A stretch of DNA of 64,000 bases from Thermoanaerobaculia bacterium (GTDB lineage: Bacteria > Acidobacteriota > Thermoanaerobaculia > Multivoradales > Multivoraceae). Where the stretch lies: contig JAJEHN010000019.1 of assembly GCA_022823665.1 (NCBI GenBank), forward strand, positions 124,001 through 188,000, written 5' to 3'. The notes beneath the pieces are model-generated. The model saw only the letters and a program-made list of their open reading frames with translations, ran no database searches and had not been told where the DNA came from. Within the stretch, counting starts at the first letter, position 1. Each line of letters begins with the position of its first letter. The translations under genes were made by a program, and so were the position numbers. Shown piece by piece: positions 11,173-19,685 of the stretch.

Positions 11173-13209
11173 ATGAGTCAGGTCGAGGCCGCTGGAACGC
11201 CCGAGGCCGGCGGACCGCCGCAGCGTCAGCCGCTCGACGTGGCGACGGACACGTTGCGCTTCCTCGCGGTCGACATGGTCGAGCGGGCGAACAGCGGCCA
11301 TCCCGGCGCGCCGATGGGCCAGGCCGCGATGGCGGCGCTGCTGTGGACGAAGTACCTGCGCTACGCGCCGGAGGATCCGCAGTGGCCGAACCGGGACCGC
11401 TTCGTCCTCTCCTGCGGCCACGCCTCGGCGCTGATCTACGGGCTCCTGCACCTCGCCGGCTACGACCTGAGCCTCGAGGAGATCCGGAACTTCCGGCAGT
11501 ACGGCTCGCTCACCCCGGGACACCCCGAGCACGGCCTGACGCCGGGCGTCGAGGTGACGACCGGGCCGCTGGGCCAGGGCATCTCGGCCGCCGTCGGCAT
11601 GGCGATCGCGGAGCAACTGCTCGCCGCCCGCTTCAACCGGCCGGGCCACCTCCTGTTCAATCACAAGACCTGGGTTCTCGCCTCCGACGGCGACCTGATG
11701 GAAGGCGTCGCCTCCGAGGCCTGCTCCATGGCCGGCCACCTCGGCCTCGGCAAGCTGAACGTCCTCTACGACGCGAACCGGATCACGATCGACGGCCCGA
11801 CGGACCTGAGCTTCAGTGAGGACGTCGTTGCCCGCTATGAGGCATACGGCTGGCACACCCTGTCCGTGGAGGACGGCAACGACATCGATGCTCTTGATGC
11901 CGCCTTTGAGGCGGCGCTCGCGGAAACCGGCCGCCCGAGCCTGATCCAGGTCAGCACCCACATCGGCTACGGCAGTCCGAACAAGCAGGACAGCGCGTCG
12001 TCGCACGGCGCGCCCCTGGGCGCGGACGAAGTCGTGGCGACCAAGGAGGCCCTGGGCTGGCCGCTGGAGCCCGAGTTCCTTGTGCCCGAGGCGGCTCGCG
12101 AGGCGTTCGCGCCGGCCGCGGACTTCGGGTCCGGGGCCGCCGCCGAATGGAACGGTCTGCTCGAGTCCTACCGCCGCGAGTACCCGGACGCCGCGGCCGA
12201 ACTCGACCGTCGCCTGGCGGTTGGTTTGCCCGACGGTTGGCGCGACGCGCTTCCCCGCTTCGACCCGGATGCCGGCCCGGTCGCCACCCGCTCGGCCTCC
12301 GGGGTCACGCTGAACGCGCTGAAGGACCTGGTGCCGGAGCTAGCCGGCGGCTCGGCCGACCTGACCGGCTCGAACAACACTCTGCTCGAGGGCGAAGGCG
12401 ACTACGCCGCCGGCGCGCCCACCCGTCACTTCCGCTTCGGCGTGCGCGAGCACGCGATGGCCGCCGCGATGAACGGCCTGGCGCTCTCGGGTCTGTTCCG
12501 CCCCTACGGCGGCACCTTCCTCTGCTTCCTCGACTACCTGAAGCCGAGCCTGCGCCTGGCGGCGCTGATGGAGCTCCGGGCGATCTACGTCTTCACCCAC
12601 GACTCCGTGTTCCTCGGCGAAGACGGCCCGACCCACCAGCCGATCGAGCACCTGGCGCACCTGCGCGCCGTGCCGGGGCTGGTCGTCGTCCGCCCGGCCG
12701 ACGCGAACGAGACCGCGGCGGCCTGGGCGCTGGCCCTCGAGACGCCGGGCCCCTGCGCCCTGGTTCTCACGCGCCAGAAGCTGCCCGTGCTCGAAGCCAC
12801 GGCCGACCGCGCCCTCGAAGGCGTGGCCCGCGGCGCCTACGTCGTGGCCGGCGGCGAGGCCGAGCCCGACCTCATCCTGATCGCCACCGGCTCCGAGGTC
12901 GCCCCCGCGCTCGAAGCGGCGGTGGAGCTCCAAGCCGAAGGCCACGCCGTCCGCGTCGTCAGCATGCCCTCCTGGGAGGCTTTCGCCGCGCAGTCCCGGG
13001 AGTACCGCGACGAAGTCCTGCCGCCGGGCGTCCACCGCCGGCTCGCCGTCGAAGCCGCCGCGACCCTCGGCTGGGAGCGCTGGACCGGCTCCGACGGCGA
13101 CGTCCTCGGCCTCGACCGCTTCGGCGCCTCGGCCCCGTACAGCGACCTGGTCGAGAACCTGGGCATCAACGCCGCGGCGATCGTCGAACGGGGGCGGAAA
13201 CTGCTCTAG
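11173..13209 (+). CDS. tkt: Transketolase
   Basis: Thiamine-diphosphate enzyme of the non-oxidative pentose phosphate pathway, 678 residues from the ATG at 11173; an upstream in-frame TTG at 11101 would add 24 unconserved residues and is rejected. The signatures are the N-terminal [11 protein letters not shown], the ThDP/Mg motif region [13 protein letters not shown] to [20 protein letters not shown], the pyrimidine-domain FGVREHAM, and [16 protein letters not shown]. All active-site histidine segments look intact. A composite palindromic repeat begins 4 bp after the stop codon. Confidence 0.97.
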   Translation: MSQVEAAGTPEAGGPPQRQPLDVATDTLRFLAVDMVERANSGHPGAPMGQAAMAALLWTKYLRYAPEDPQWPNRDRFVLSCGHASALIYGLLHLAGYDLSLEEIRNFRQYGSLTPGHPEHGLTPGVEVTTGPLGQGISAAVGMAIAEQLLAARFNRPGHLLFNHKTWVLASDGDLMEGVASEACSMAGHLGLGKLNVLYDANRITIDGPTDLSFSEDVVARYEAYGWHTLSVEDGNDIDALDAAFEAALAETGRPSLIQVSTHIGYGSPNKQDSASSHGAPLGADEVVATKEALGWPLEPEFLVPEAAREAFAPAADFGSGAAAEWNGLLESYRREYPDAAAELDRRLAVGLPDGWRDALPRFDPDAGPVATRSASGVTLNALKDLVPELAGGSADLTGSNNTLLEGEGDYAAGAPTRHFRFGVREHAMAAAMNGLALSGLFRPYGGTFLCFLDYLKPSLRLAALMELRAIYVFTHDSVFLGEDGPTHQPIEHLAHLRAVPGLVVVRPADANETAAAWALALETPGPCALVLTRQKLPVLEATADRALEGVARGAYVVAGGEAEPDLILIATGSEVAPALEAAVELQAEGHAVRVVSMPSWEAFAAQSREYRDEVLPPGVHRRLAVEAAATLGWERWTGSDGDVLGLDRFGASAPYSDLVENLGINAAAIVERGRKLL

Positions 13210-13213
13210 GAAG

Positions 13214-13371
13214 GTCGCCGGCCTCCGGCCGGCGGCGGATCAAGCCGGTCCTCACCGCTCCGCGGCGATGCCCGGAGCGGGTCAGAAGACCCGCGCACCC
13301 AGAGCACTGCCGTACCCGCTCCGCTTCCGCTGGGTACGCGGGTCTTCCGACCCGCTGCCGCCGGAGGCGGC
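13214..13371. repeat. Composite palindromic repeat, locus A (two inverted hairpins)
   Basis: This lies between convergent tkt and the PQQ dehydrogenase gene. It starts 4 bp after the tkt stop with a GC hairpin (13214-13236, GTCGCCGGC...), then a family hairpin GCGGGTC-AGAA-GACCCGC at 13277-13294 followed by GCACCCAGAG, and an inverted copy GCGGGTC-TTCC-GACCCGC at 13338-13355 preceded by CTGGGTAC. A further palindrome GCCGCC-GGA-GGCGGC closes it at 13357-13371. The stretch 13214-13304 closely resembles 41782-41872 in locus C. Confidence 0.85.
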
Positions 13372-13442
13372 TTCGACTGCGCCGGCCGCAGGCCAGCTCC
13401 GCTCTCCGGCGTCGCGGCATGGCGTCATGAAGTCACACACGT

Positions 13443-13467
13443 GGGTAAAAGAACCGCACTTTTCCCC
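13443..13467. terminator. Possible bidirectional terminator hairpin
   Basis: GGGTAAAAG and CTTTTCCCC can pair with one mismatch around a 7-base loop, in the convergent gap after tkt and after the PQQ dehydrogenase stop. It is locally AT-rich in a GC-rich genome, but there is no separate T-run, so this is a weak call. Confidence 0.3.
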
Positions 13468-13495
13468 GCATGCAACAGATTTCTGCCGGTAACAC

Positions 13496-15529
13496 CTACT
13501 CCGGCAAGCTGAACGCGATGTACTCGCCTCCGGATGGCCCCCCCGTGCGCCCGCCGCCGGCGGCGATGACGACGTACTGCTTGCCGTCGACGCTGTAGAT
13601 GGCCGGCGTCGCGTAGCCCGCTGCCGAGAGCTTCGTCTCCCAGAGGATCTCGCCGTCCCTGGTGTCGTAGGCGCGGAGCATCTCGTCCGGCGTCGCGGCG
13701 ATGAAGATGAGGCCGGACGCCGTGACCACCGGGCCGCCGTAGTTGACCGCGCCGAAGCCGAGGCCGGGGTGCGAGGGATAGTCGCCGAAGGGCACCTTCC
13801 AGGCGATCTCGCCGGTGGCGAGATCGATCGAGTTGAGCGTCCCCCAGGGCGGCGAGTTGCCGGGCAGGTTCTCGTGGTCGCGGAGGTAGACGTAGCCGCC
13901 GAGCGCGTAGGCGAGTTCGCCCCTGGGTTCGTCCTCTTCGGGTTCCGGCGACAGGATGTACGCCTCGATCGCGCCCAGCTCGATCCGGTTCAGGTGCGCG
14001 AATCCCTCCATCCGGCCGCTGCCTTCGCGGATGATCCGGCGCATTTCGTCGCGCGACAGGCGGTCGCCGACGCCGAGCAGGGGGCCGCCCATGTCGGTGC
14101 CCTCGAGCTTCAGGCCGTGGCAGCGTCCGCAGTGAAGCGCGTAGGTGCCGTAGCGGCTGAAGCCGACGGGAACTTCGGTGAGGTTGAGAATGCCGGCGAC
14201 GTCGTTGGCATTGACGATCAGGTGGTTCGTGTTCGGGTCGAACGCCGAGCCGCCCCACTCGCCGCCGCCGTCGTACCAGGGCACGAAGAGGACGGTGCCG
14301 ACCTTCGGCGGCGCCCAGGGCCGCAGATCCCAGTCCTTGATCCGTTCCTCGACGAACGCCCGCGCCTCCGGGGTGCGGTTCGTGATCTCGAAGTCCTGGC
14401 GGCTGATGACCACCGCCGACATCGGCTGGGTCGGCGCCGTCACCTCGCCCGGCAAGGTGCTCGGAATCGGCGTTTCGATCTCGTGGATCGGGTACATCGA
14501 CTCGCCCGTCTCCCGGTCGAACACGTAGAGCTGCCCCGTCTTCGTCGTGATCGCGACCGCGTCGATCGTGCGGCCGTCGCGCTCGAGCTGGACCAGCGTC
14601 GGCGGCGACGGGTTGTCCTTGTCCCAGAGGTCGTGGCGGACGACCTGGAAGTGCCACCTCAGCTCGCCGGTGCGCGCGTCCACGGCGACCAGGGCGTCGG
14701 AGAAGAGGTTGTCGCCGAGACGGCTCGCGCCGTAGAAGTCGGGGGTCGCCGACCCGGTCGGAGCGAACACGATGCCGCGCTCTTCATCGAGCGCCATGCC
14801 GGTCCAGACGTTGGCGCCGCCCGCGCGCGCGAGCGAGCCTTCGGCCCAGGTCTCGGAGCCGGTGTCGCCGGGCTTCGGAATCGTGTCGAACTGCCAGACC
14901 AGGCTGCCGTCCACCGCGCTGAAGGCCCGGATCGAACCGGGATAGGCGTTCGCGTCCTCGTTCGTCGAGAAGCCGAGGATCAGCTTGTCCTCGAAGACGA
15001 GTCCGGGCACGGTGACGAAGATGACGCCGGCCCGGTCGACGTCCGGCGTCAGGTCGAGGACACCGCCGTCGCCGAAGCCCTCGACCAGGCTGCCGTCGGC
15101 GGCGTCGAGCGCGATCAGGTCCTTGCCGTGGGTGTAGAAGAGACGCCGGTCGGAGCCGTTCTCCCACCACATGAGGCCGCGCTGGGCGTTGCCGGGAAGC
15201 TCCAGTTCGCTGCGCCAGATCTCCTCGCCGGTCGCGGCGTCGAGCGCGAAGGCGTCGAGTTGGGGCGAGAGGGCGTAGAGCACCCCGTCGATGACCAGGG
15301 GGCTCGTGTACATTGTGGCGCCGGGACCCCGCGGTTCGCCCGCGTCGTAGACCCACGCGACTTCGAGCTGGCTCACGTTGTCCCGGTCGATCCCGGTCAG
15401 CGGGCTGTAGTGCCGTCGTCCGGCGTCGCCGAGGTATACGGGCCAGTCTTCGTCGGTCGGGCCGCAGGCGGTGAAGAGAAGCGCCGCCGCGACGGCGGCG
15501 GTCAGGTTCGAAACGCTGGCGGATCGCAT
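13496..15529 (-). CDS. PQQ-dependent dehydrogenase with inserted cytochrome c domain (lipoprotein)
   Basis: A 677-residue quinoprotein dehydrogenase, exported and probably membrane-anchored: the N-terminus MRSASVSNLTAAVAAALL leads to the lipobox-like FTAC|G. Eight-bladed PQQ propeller features start with WPVYLGDAGRRHYSPLTGI and include GSATPDFYG and HDLWDKDNPSPPTLV. A class I heme motif CGRCH (in YALHCGRCHGLKLEG, near residue 470) sits within the propeller with no separate C-terminal domain, the arrangement of glucose/alcohol-type PQQ dehydrogenases with an internal cytochrome. The substrate is unknown. The frame stays open far upstream, but signal peptide and similarity place the start at the ATG at 15529. 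Confidence 0.88.
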   Translation of the reverse strand: MRSASVSNLTAAVAAALLFTACGPTDEDWPVYLGDAGRRHYSPLTGIDRDNVSQLEVAWVYDAGEPRGPGATMYTSPLVIDGVLYALSPQLDAFALDAATGEEIWRSELELPGNAQRGLMWWENGSDRRLFYTHGKDLIALDAADGSLVEGFGDGGVLDLTPDVDRAGVIFVTVPGLVFEDKLILGFSTNEDANAYPGSIRAFSAVDGSLVWQFDTIPKPGDTGSETWAEGSLARAGGANVWTGMALDEERGIVFAPTGSATPDFYGASRLGDNLFSDALVAVDARTGELRWHFQVVRHDLWDKDNPSPPTLVQLERDGRTIDAVAITTKTGQLYVFDRETGESMYPIHEIETPIPSTLPGEVTAPTQPMSAVVISRQDFEITNRTPEARAFVEERIKDWDLRPWAPPKVGTVLFVPWYDGGGEWGGSAFDPNTNHLIVNANDVAGILNLTEVPVGFSRYGTYALHCGRCHGLKLEGTDMGGPLLGVGDRLSRDEMRRIIREGSGRMEGFAHLNRIELGAIEAYILSPEPEEDEPRGELAYALGGYVYLRDHENLPGNSPPWGTLNSIDLATGEIAWKVPFGDYPSHPGLGFGAVNYGGPVVTASGLIFIAATPDEMLRAYDTRDGEILWETKLSAAGYATPAIYSVDGKQYVVIAAGGGRTGGPSGGEYIAFSLPE

Positions 15530-15530
15530 G

Positions 15531-15552
15531 GCGAGCAATCGTACTTGCTCGC
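15531..15552. promoter_or_regulatory. Inverted repeat abutting the PQQ dehydrogenase start codon
   Basis: GCGAGCAA-TCGTAC-TTGCTCGC is an 8-bp perfect dyad with a 6-bp centre, one base upstream of the ATG at 15529 and in the 99-bp divergent gap to the sulfatase gene. It occupies the place of a Shine-Dalgarno sequence, so it may be an operator or a translation-blocking hairpin. Confidence 0.45.
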
Positions 15553-15628
15553 GGAAGGCCGATCCCCGCCCGGGGCGCGTGTATCCTGAACCGAAGAAAC
15601 CCGAACGATGTTCGAAGGGGGATGCCCG

Positions 15629-17032
15629 ATGAAGAGACTGAGCCTCGTCTTCTCGACCTTCCTGCTGGCGACGGCTGCGACCGCCGCCGAGGAGCCGCCC
15701 AACATCGTCCTCCTCTTCGCGGACGACCTCGGCTATGGCGCGATCTCGGCCTACGGCGGCGCCGGCATCCCGACTCCGCACATCGACTCGCTCGGCGAGG
15801 ACGGCGTACGCTTCGTCTCCGGCTACATGACCGCGCCGGTCTGCAACCCGTCGCGCAACGGTCTGATCACCGGCCGCTACCAGCAGCGCTGGGGCAAGGA
15901 GCTCAACTCCCAGACCGTGCCGCCGATCGGCGCCGCTCGCGGAACGCTCGGCATTCACCACCGCACGATCGCCGACGCGCTGAAGACGGCCGGCTACACC
16001 AGCGCGGCGATCGGCAAGTGGCAGCTCGGGATGCGGCGGCTGCTCCATCCGCTCGACCGCGGCTTCGACTACTTCTACGGCATGCCCTCCGGCATGAACT
16101 ACGTGGACCCGACCTGGCCGGGCGCGCACGCGCTGGAGATGAAACCGGTCACCCGGGGGAACCCGGACCGCATCGTCGCCATGTTCAGGGGCCGCGAGGA
16201 GGACGAGCTGAAGGAGTACCAGACCACCCAGCTCGCCCGCGAAGGAACGGACTTCATCGATCGGAACAGGGACAGGCCCTTCTTCCTCTATCTCGCGTTC
16301 TACGCGGTCCACGCGCCGATGCAGGTGATGGACGAGCACTACCAGCGCTTCCCCGACTTCGACGACCCGTACCGGCGGGTCTACGCGGGCATGGTCAGCG
16401 CCCTCGACGACGCGGTCGGCATGGTTCTCGCGAAGCTCGAGGAGCACGGCCTCGCCGACAACACCCTGGTCATCTTCACTTCCGACAACGGCGCGATGTC
16501 CACCCAGGACACCGAGCGGATCCACAACAGCCCGCTGATCGGCCACAAGCGGAACCTCTACGAGGGCGGCATCCGGGTCCCCTTCCTGATGCGGTTCCCG
16601 GGCCGCATCCCGGAGGGCACCGTCTACGAGCACCCGGTCAGCTCGCTCGACCTCTTCGCCACCTCGGCGAGCCTGGCGGGGGTGCCGGACGTGGAGAGCT
16701 ACCGTCTCGATGGCGTCGACCTCATCCCCTACCTCTCAGGCGAGGCCGAAGGCGCTCCCCACGAGTACCTGTTCTGGCGCTCTGGGCCGAACGCCGCGGT
16801 CCGTCACGGCTCCTGGAAGCTGCTGATGGCGGGCGACCGGGTGCGCCTGTATGACGTCGATGAGGATCCCGGCGAGTCCGAAGACCTGGCCGCGGCCCAC
16901 CCGGAGGTCATCGCGAAGATGAAGGAGGCGTTCGCCCGCTGGAACGAAGAGATGGAGGACGGCCGGGTCTCGCCGCCGTCGCGGCGCGCGACGACCGACT
17001 ACAACGGCGACACGATCGAGTGGCACATCTAG
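15629..17032 (+). CDS. Secreted type I sulfatase
   Basis: A 467-residue arylsulfatase-family hydrolase with a signal peptide (cleavage near ATA|AEE, about residue 20). The metal-binding D32-D33 are in FADDLGYG, and the modification motif C72-N-P-S-R (CxPSR) is the substrate for conversion of cysteine to formylglycine, so the enzyme needs a formylglycine-generating enzyme encoded elsewhere. Other sulfatase motifs are GKWQLG, HAPMQ and TSDNGA. The ATG at 15629 follows GAAGGGGGA and is preferred over an ATG 21 bp upstream. The substrate cannot be deduced; sulfated polysaccharides are the usual targets. Confidence 0.92.
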   Translation: MKRLSLVFSTFLLATAATAAEEPPNIVLLFADDLGYGAISAYGGAGIPTPHIDSLGEDGVRFVSGYMTAPVCNPSRNGLITGRYQQRWGKELNSQTVPPIGAARGTLGIHHRTIADALKTAGYTSAAIGKWQLGMRRLLHPLDRGFDYFYGMPSGMNYVDPTWPGAHALEMKPVTRGNPDRIVAMFRGREEDELKEYQTTQLAREGTDFIDRNRDRPFFLYLAFYAVHAPMQVMDEHYQRFPDFDDPYRRVYAGMVSALDDAVGMVLAKLEEHGLADNTLVIFTSDNGAMSTQDTERIHNSPLIGHKRNLYEGGIRVPFLMRFPGRIPEGTVYEHPVSSLDLFATSASLAGVPDVESYRLDGVDLIPYLSGEAEGAPHEYLFWRSGPNAAVRHGSWKLLMAGDRVRLYDVDEDPGESEDLAAAHPEVIAKMKEAFARWNEEMEDGRVSPPSRRATTDYNGDTIEWHI

Positions 17033-17049
17033 ATAGCGTAGCGGTGACG

Positions 17050-18207
17050 TCAGGCTCCGAATCGCTCGACCAGCCAGCGGCTGAAGGTGCCCAGGTTGTG
17101 GGAAGCGCGGTTGTCGTCGCCGCCGGGCACCGGCGTCTGTGAGACCAGGAACCGGCGGCTGGCGCCGATCAGTTCTGCCGAGCGGTCCAGTCGCGCCAGA
17201 TCGTGCGGGCTGGGCGAAGTCGTGAGCTTCGACTCGATCGCCCAGACCTCGCCGTCGATCTCCAGCACGAGGTCGATCTCATTCCTGTCGCCGGCGCGGA
17301 AGTGGTAGCCGGCGTGGGCCGGACCGAGAGCTGCCAACAGCCCGAGTGTCTGCTCCGCGACGAAGCTCTCCCAACTGGCTCCGACCGAGGGCTGGCTCAG
17401 GAGGGAACGCTGGTCCGGAACCTGAAGGACAGCATGGAGGAGGCCGCTGTCGCGCCAGTGCAGCTTCGGGCTCCTTTTCACCCGCTTGCGCACGTTCGAC
17501 TCGAACGGTGGGAGCAGCCGGACCAGGAAGGCGCCGGTCAGGTAGTCCGTGTACGTGTTCACCGTGTGGTAGCTCAGACCCAGGCTCTGACCGATCTTCG
17601 ACGCGTTCCAGGTTTGCCCGTTGCTGGCGGCGAGCATCCGCAGCAGCCGCTCGGTCACCTGCGGTCGGCTCGGCAGCCCCCAGTTCGGCAGGTCGCGTTG
17701 CACCAGCAGAGCCAGATAGTCACGCTGCCATTGGGGGAAGGCGCCTCCCGTCAGAACGCCGCCATCCGGGAATCCGCCGCACAGCCACCTCCGGTTCTGC
17801 TCGACGTCCGACGGCAGCTCGCACCACAGGAGCGGTGTCAGTTCGATCAGCGCGAGACGCCCGGCGAGAGACTCCGACACCTGGTGCATGAGGGCCGGTG
17901 AAACGGAGCCGAGCAGGAGGAACCGGCCGTTCCGTTGGCGATCGTTGTCGATCGCCGCCCGCAGTCGGGGAAAGACCTCGGGCCAGGCCTGGGCTTCGTC
18001 CAGAACGACAAGCCGCTGCTCCTGTTCGATCCGAGGCCAGTCGAGGTCGAGGCGGAGGCGCTCCGTCTCCAGCTCCAGGTCGTAGTAGACCGGACTGAGC
18101 GATCGCGCCAGTGTCGTCTTCCCGGCCTGGCGCGGACCAACGAGGGCCGCGGCCGGGGTCGCGTCGAGTCGGCGCAGAAGCGCTGGATGGACCAGGCGGT
18201 CGAGCAT
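17050..18207 (-). CDS. AAA (AAA_14)-DUF4143 ATPase
   Basis: A 385-residue ATPase of the COG1373 type. Walker A is GPRQAGKT at residues 24-31 and Walker B is in RLVVLDEAQAWPE; the DUF4143 C-terminal part includes WNASKIGQSLGLSYHTVNTY (a winged-helix-like stretch), LLPPFESNVRKRVKRSPKLH and the restriction-endonuclease-like NEIDLVLEIDGEVWAIESK (the D...E-x-K pattern). Its biological role is unknown; the family is frequently horizontally spread. A long AT-rich palindrome begins 4 bp upstream of the ATG, leaving no room for a normal ribosome-binding site. Confidence 0.88.
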   Translation of the reverse strand: MLDRLVHPALLRRLDATPAAALVGPRQAGKTTLARSLSPVYYDLELETERLRLDLDWPRIEQEQRLVVLDEAQAWPEVFPRLRAAIDNDRQRNGRFLLLGSVSPALMHQVSESLAGRLALIELTPLLWCELPSDVEQNRRWLCGGFPDGGVLTGGAFPQWQRDYLALLVQRDLPNWGLPSRPQVTERLLRMLAASNGQTWNASKIGQSLGLSYHTVNTYTDYLTGAFLVRLLPPFESNVRKRVKRSPKLHWRDSGLLHAVLQVPDQRSLLSQPSVGASWESFVAEQTLGLLAALGPAHAGYHFRAGDRNEIDLVLEIDGEVWAIESKLTTSPSPHDLARLDRSAELIGASRRFLVSQTPVPGGDDNRASHNLGTFSRWLVERFGA

Positions 18208-18210
18208 GGC

Positions 18211-18244
18211 TGTGCATTATAGAAACAGATTTCTATTTTGCACA
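18211..18244. promoter_or_regulatory. 34-bp AT-rich palindrome at the DUF4143 ATPase start
   Basis: The outer arms are TGTGCA and TGCACA and the inner arms ATAGAAA and TTTCTAT; every arm base matches, with only two 2-bp gaps and a 4-bp centre unpaired. It lies 4 bp from the ATG at 18207 and is one of the most AT-rich patches in the window. It probably combines core promoter and operator, and may be recognised by the ATPase itself. Confidence 0.6.
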
Positions 18245-18275
18245 GGGCCTGCCGACCCTGTGGATGGCGCTGTCT

Positions 18276-19652
18276 CTACTGATCGGCGCCGGCGCGTTTG
18301 CCTCGCTGCACCTGGCCCCAGCGCTCCAGGCGCAGGTGGGTCGCCTTGCCGGTCTCGGGATCGACCTCGAAGATCGCGATCTGCTCCTGGTCCCGGGTGC
18401 CGGCGAAGCGGTGCTCGCCGATCGGCACGGTCTCCCGGCCCGCGATCAGGAGCACGCCGTCCTTCACCGCGACCGGTAGCGGGCTGCGGCCGAAGTCGTA
18501 GATGCCGGCGTAGGACTCGAGCTCGCCCTGTTCCAGCGCGACCGGCGCGTGGTCCGGCTCCGGCACGCCCAGCACCGCGCGGGCGATTCGGGCCTGCAGC
18601 GGGCCGGGCTCGGCGGAGCGGCTGTTCGCGAGCACGGCGACGATCAGATCGTCGTCCGGGTACCAGGCGAGCTGGCTCAGGAAGCCGTTGATGCCGCCGG
18701 CGTGTTCGATCAGGCGGTGGCCGGCCATCTCGCCGACGAACAGGCCGAGGCCGTAGCCGATTTCGTCCCCGCCCGGCAGCCGTCGCCGGGTCGTCATCGC
18801 CTCGAGCCCCTCCGGCCCGACGACGTCGCCGGCGCCGAGCGCCACCGTCCAGCGCACCAGGTCGAGGACGCTGGAGCCGAGCGCGCCGGCGGCGAACGGC
18901 AGGTGCATGGACAGCGGCTCGTCGTTCAGGACGACGCCGTCCTCGACCCGGTAGCCCTCGGCGCGATTGGGCACGATCGGGTCGTTGTAGAGGTAGTGCG
19001 ACTCCCGCATGCCGAGCGGCCGGAAGAACGTCTCCTCCAGGTACTCGGCGTAGGTCTGCCCGCTCGCCTTCTCGACCAGCAGGCCCGCCAGGTAGTAGGC
19101 GGAGTTGTTGTACTGGTAGCGGTCCCCCGGCTCGAACTCGTAGGGCTCGGCCGAGAACAGCTCGATCATCTGCTCGTGGGAGAGGTCGAGCCGGCCCTGC
19201 TCCCAGAAGGCCGGCATCTCGGTGTAGCCCTTGATGCCGCTCGTGTGGTCGAGCAACTGGCCTACCGTGATGTGGAACTCGCCGACCGGGTAGTCGGGGA
19301 AGTACTTCGTCATCGGGTCATCGAGGGCGACTTTCCCTTCCTCCACCAGCTTCATCACCGCCGCCGCCGTGAACTGCTTGGTGACGGAACCGATCCGGTA
19401 GACGGTGTGCTCGGTGGCGGGAACGCCATTCTCGACGTCGGCGAGGCCGTAGCCCGTGGCCACGATCAGCTCGCCGCCGTGCTGCACCGCGACGGAGATG
19501 CCGGGCGTCTGCGTCGCCTGCATCGAGTCGGCGACGAGCGCGTCGATCCGTTCGAGCAGGGCGCCGCGGTCGTCGCCGACGGCCGCCACGGGAGCGAGAG
19601 TTGCCGCCAGCGCGGAGAGAAGGAGGAACCGGGCCATCGATGGATTTCGCAT
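18276..19652 (-). CDS. Secreted beta-lactamase-fold serine hydrolase (class C/esterase-like)
   Basis: A 458-residue protein with an N-terminal signal sequence; an ATG 15 bp inside is an equally possible start. The penicillin-binding fold motifs are S89-V-T-K92 (nucleophile and base), Y181-N-N183 and HAGG (the HxG triad near residue 340). A C-terminal domain (about 375-458) with ESYAGIYDFG resembles the DUF3471-type extension of bacterial esterases and D-aminopeptidases. It is therefore more likely a peptidase or esterase than an antibiotic beta-lactamase. It is divergent from the DUF3604 gene, with starts about 33 bp apart. Confidence 0.88.
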   Translation of the reverse strand: MRNPSMARFLLLSALAATLAPVAAVGDDRGALLERIDALVADSMQATQTPGISVAVQHGGELIVATGYGLADVENGVPATEHTVYRIGSVTKQFTAAAVMKLVEEGKVALDDPMTKYFPDYPVGEFHITVGQLLDHTSGIKGYTEMPAFWEQGRLDLSHEQMIELFSAEPYEFEPGDRYQYNNSAYYLAGLLVEKASGQTYAEYLEETFFRPLGMRESHYLYNDPIVPNRAEGYRVEDGVVLNDEPLSMHLPFAAGALGSSVLDLVRWTVALGAGDVVGPEGLEAMTTRRRLPGGDEIGYGLGLFVGEMAGHRLIEHAGGINGFLSQLAWYPDDDLIVAVLANSRSAEPGPLQARIARAVLGVPEPDHAPVALEQGELESYAGIYDFGRSPLPVAVKDGVLLIAGRETVPIGEHRFAGTRDQEQIAIFEVDPETGKATHLRLERWGQVQRGKRAGADQ

Positions 19653-19685
19653 GGACTCGATCCTATGGCGCGCTACCCTGAGCGG

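Noticed and set aside
13496..16633. A single 1045-residue minus-strand gene covering the PQQ dehydrogenase and part of the sulfatase
   Set aside because: The upstream extension overlaps the well-supported sulfatase in antisense and has no protein-like sequence; the signal peptide marks the true start at 15529.
17050..18244. Toxin-antitoxin or prophage remnant around the DUF4143 ATPase
   Set aside because: No partner gene, integrase or attachment-site duplication was found; the palindrome alone is not enough.
18549..19685. N-terminal extension of the DUF3604 protein
   Set aside because: It is antisense to the beta-lactamase-fold gene; the lipoprotein signal begins at 19686.
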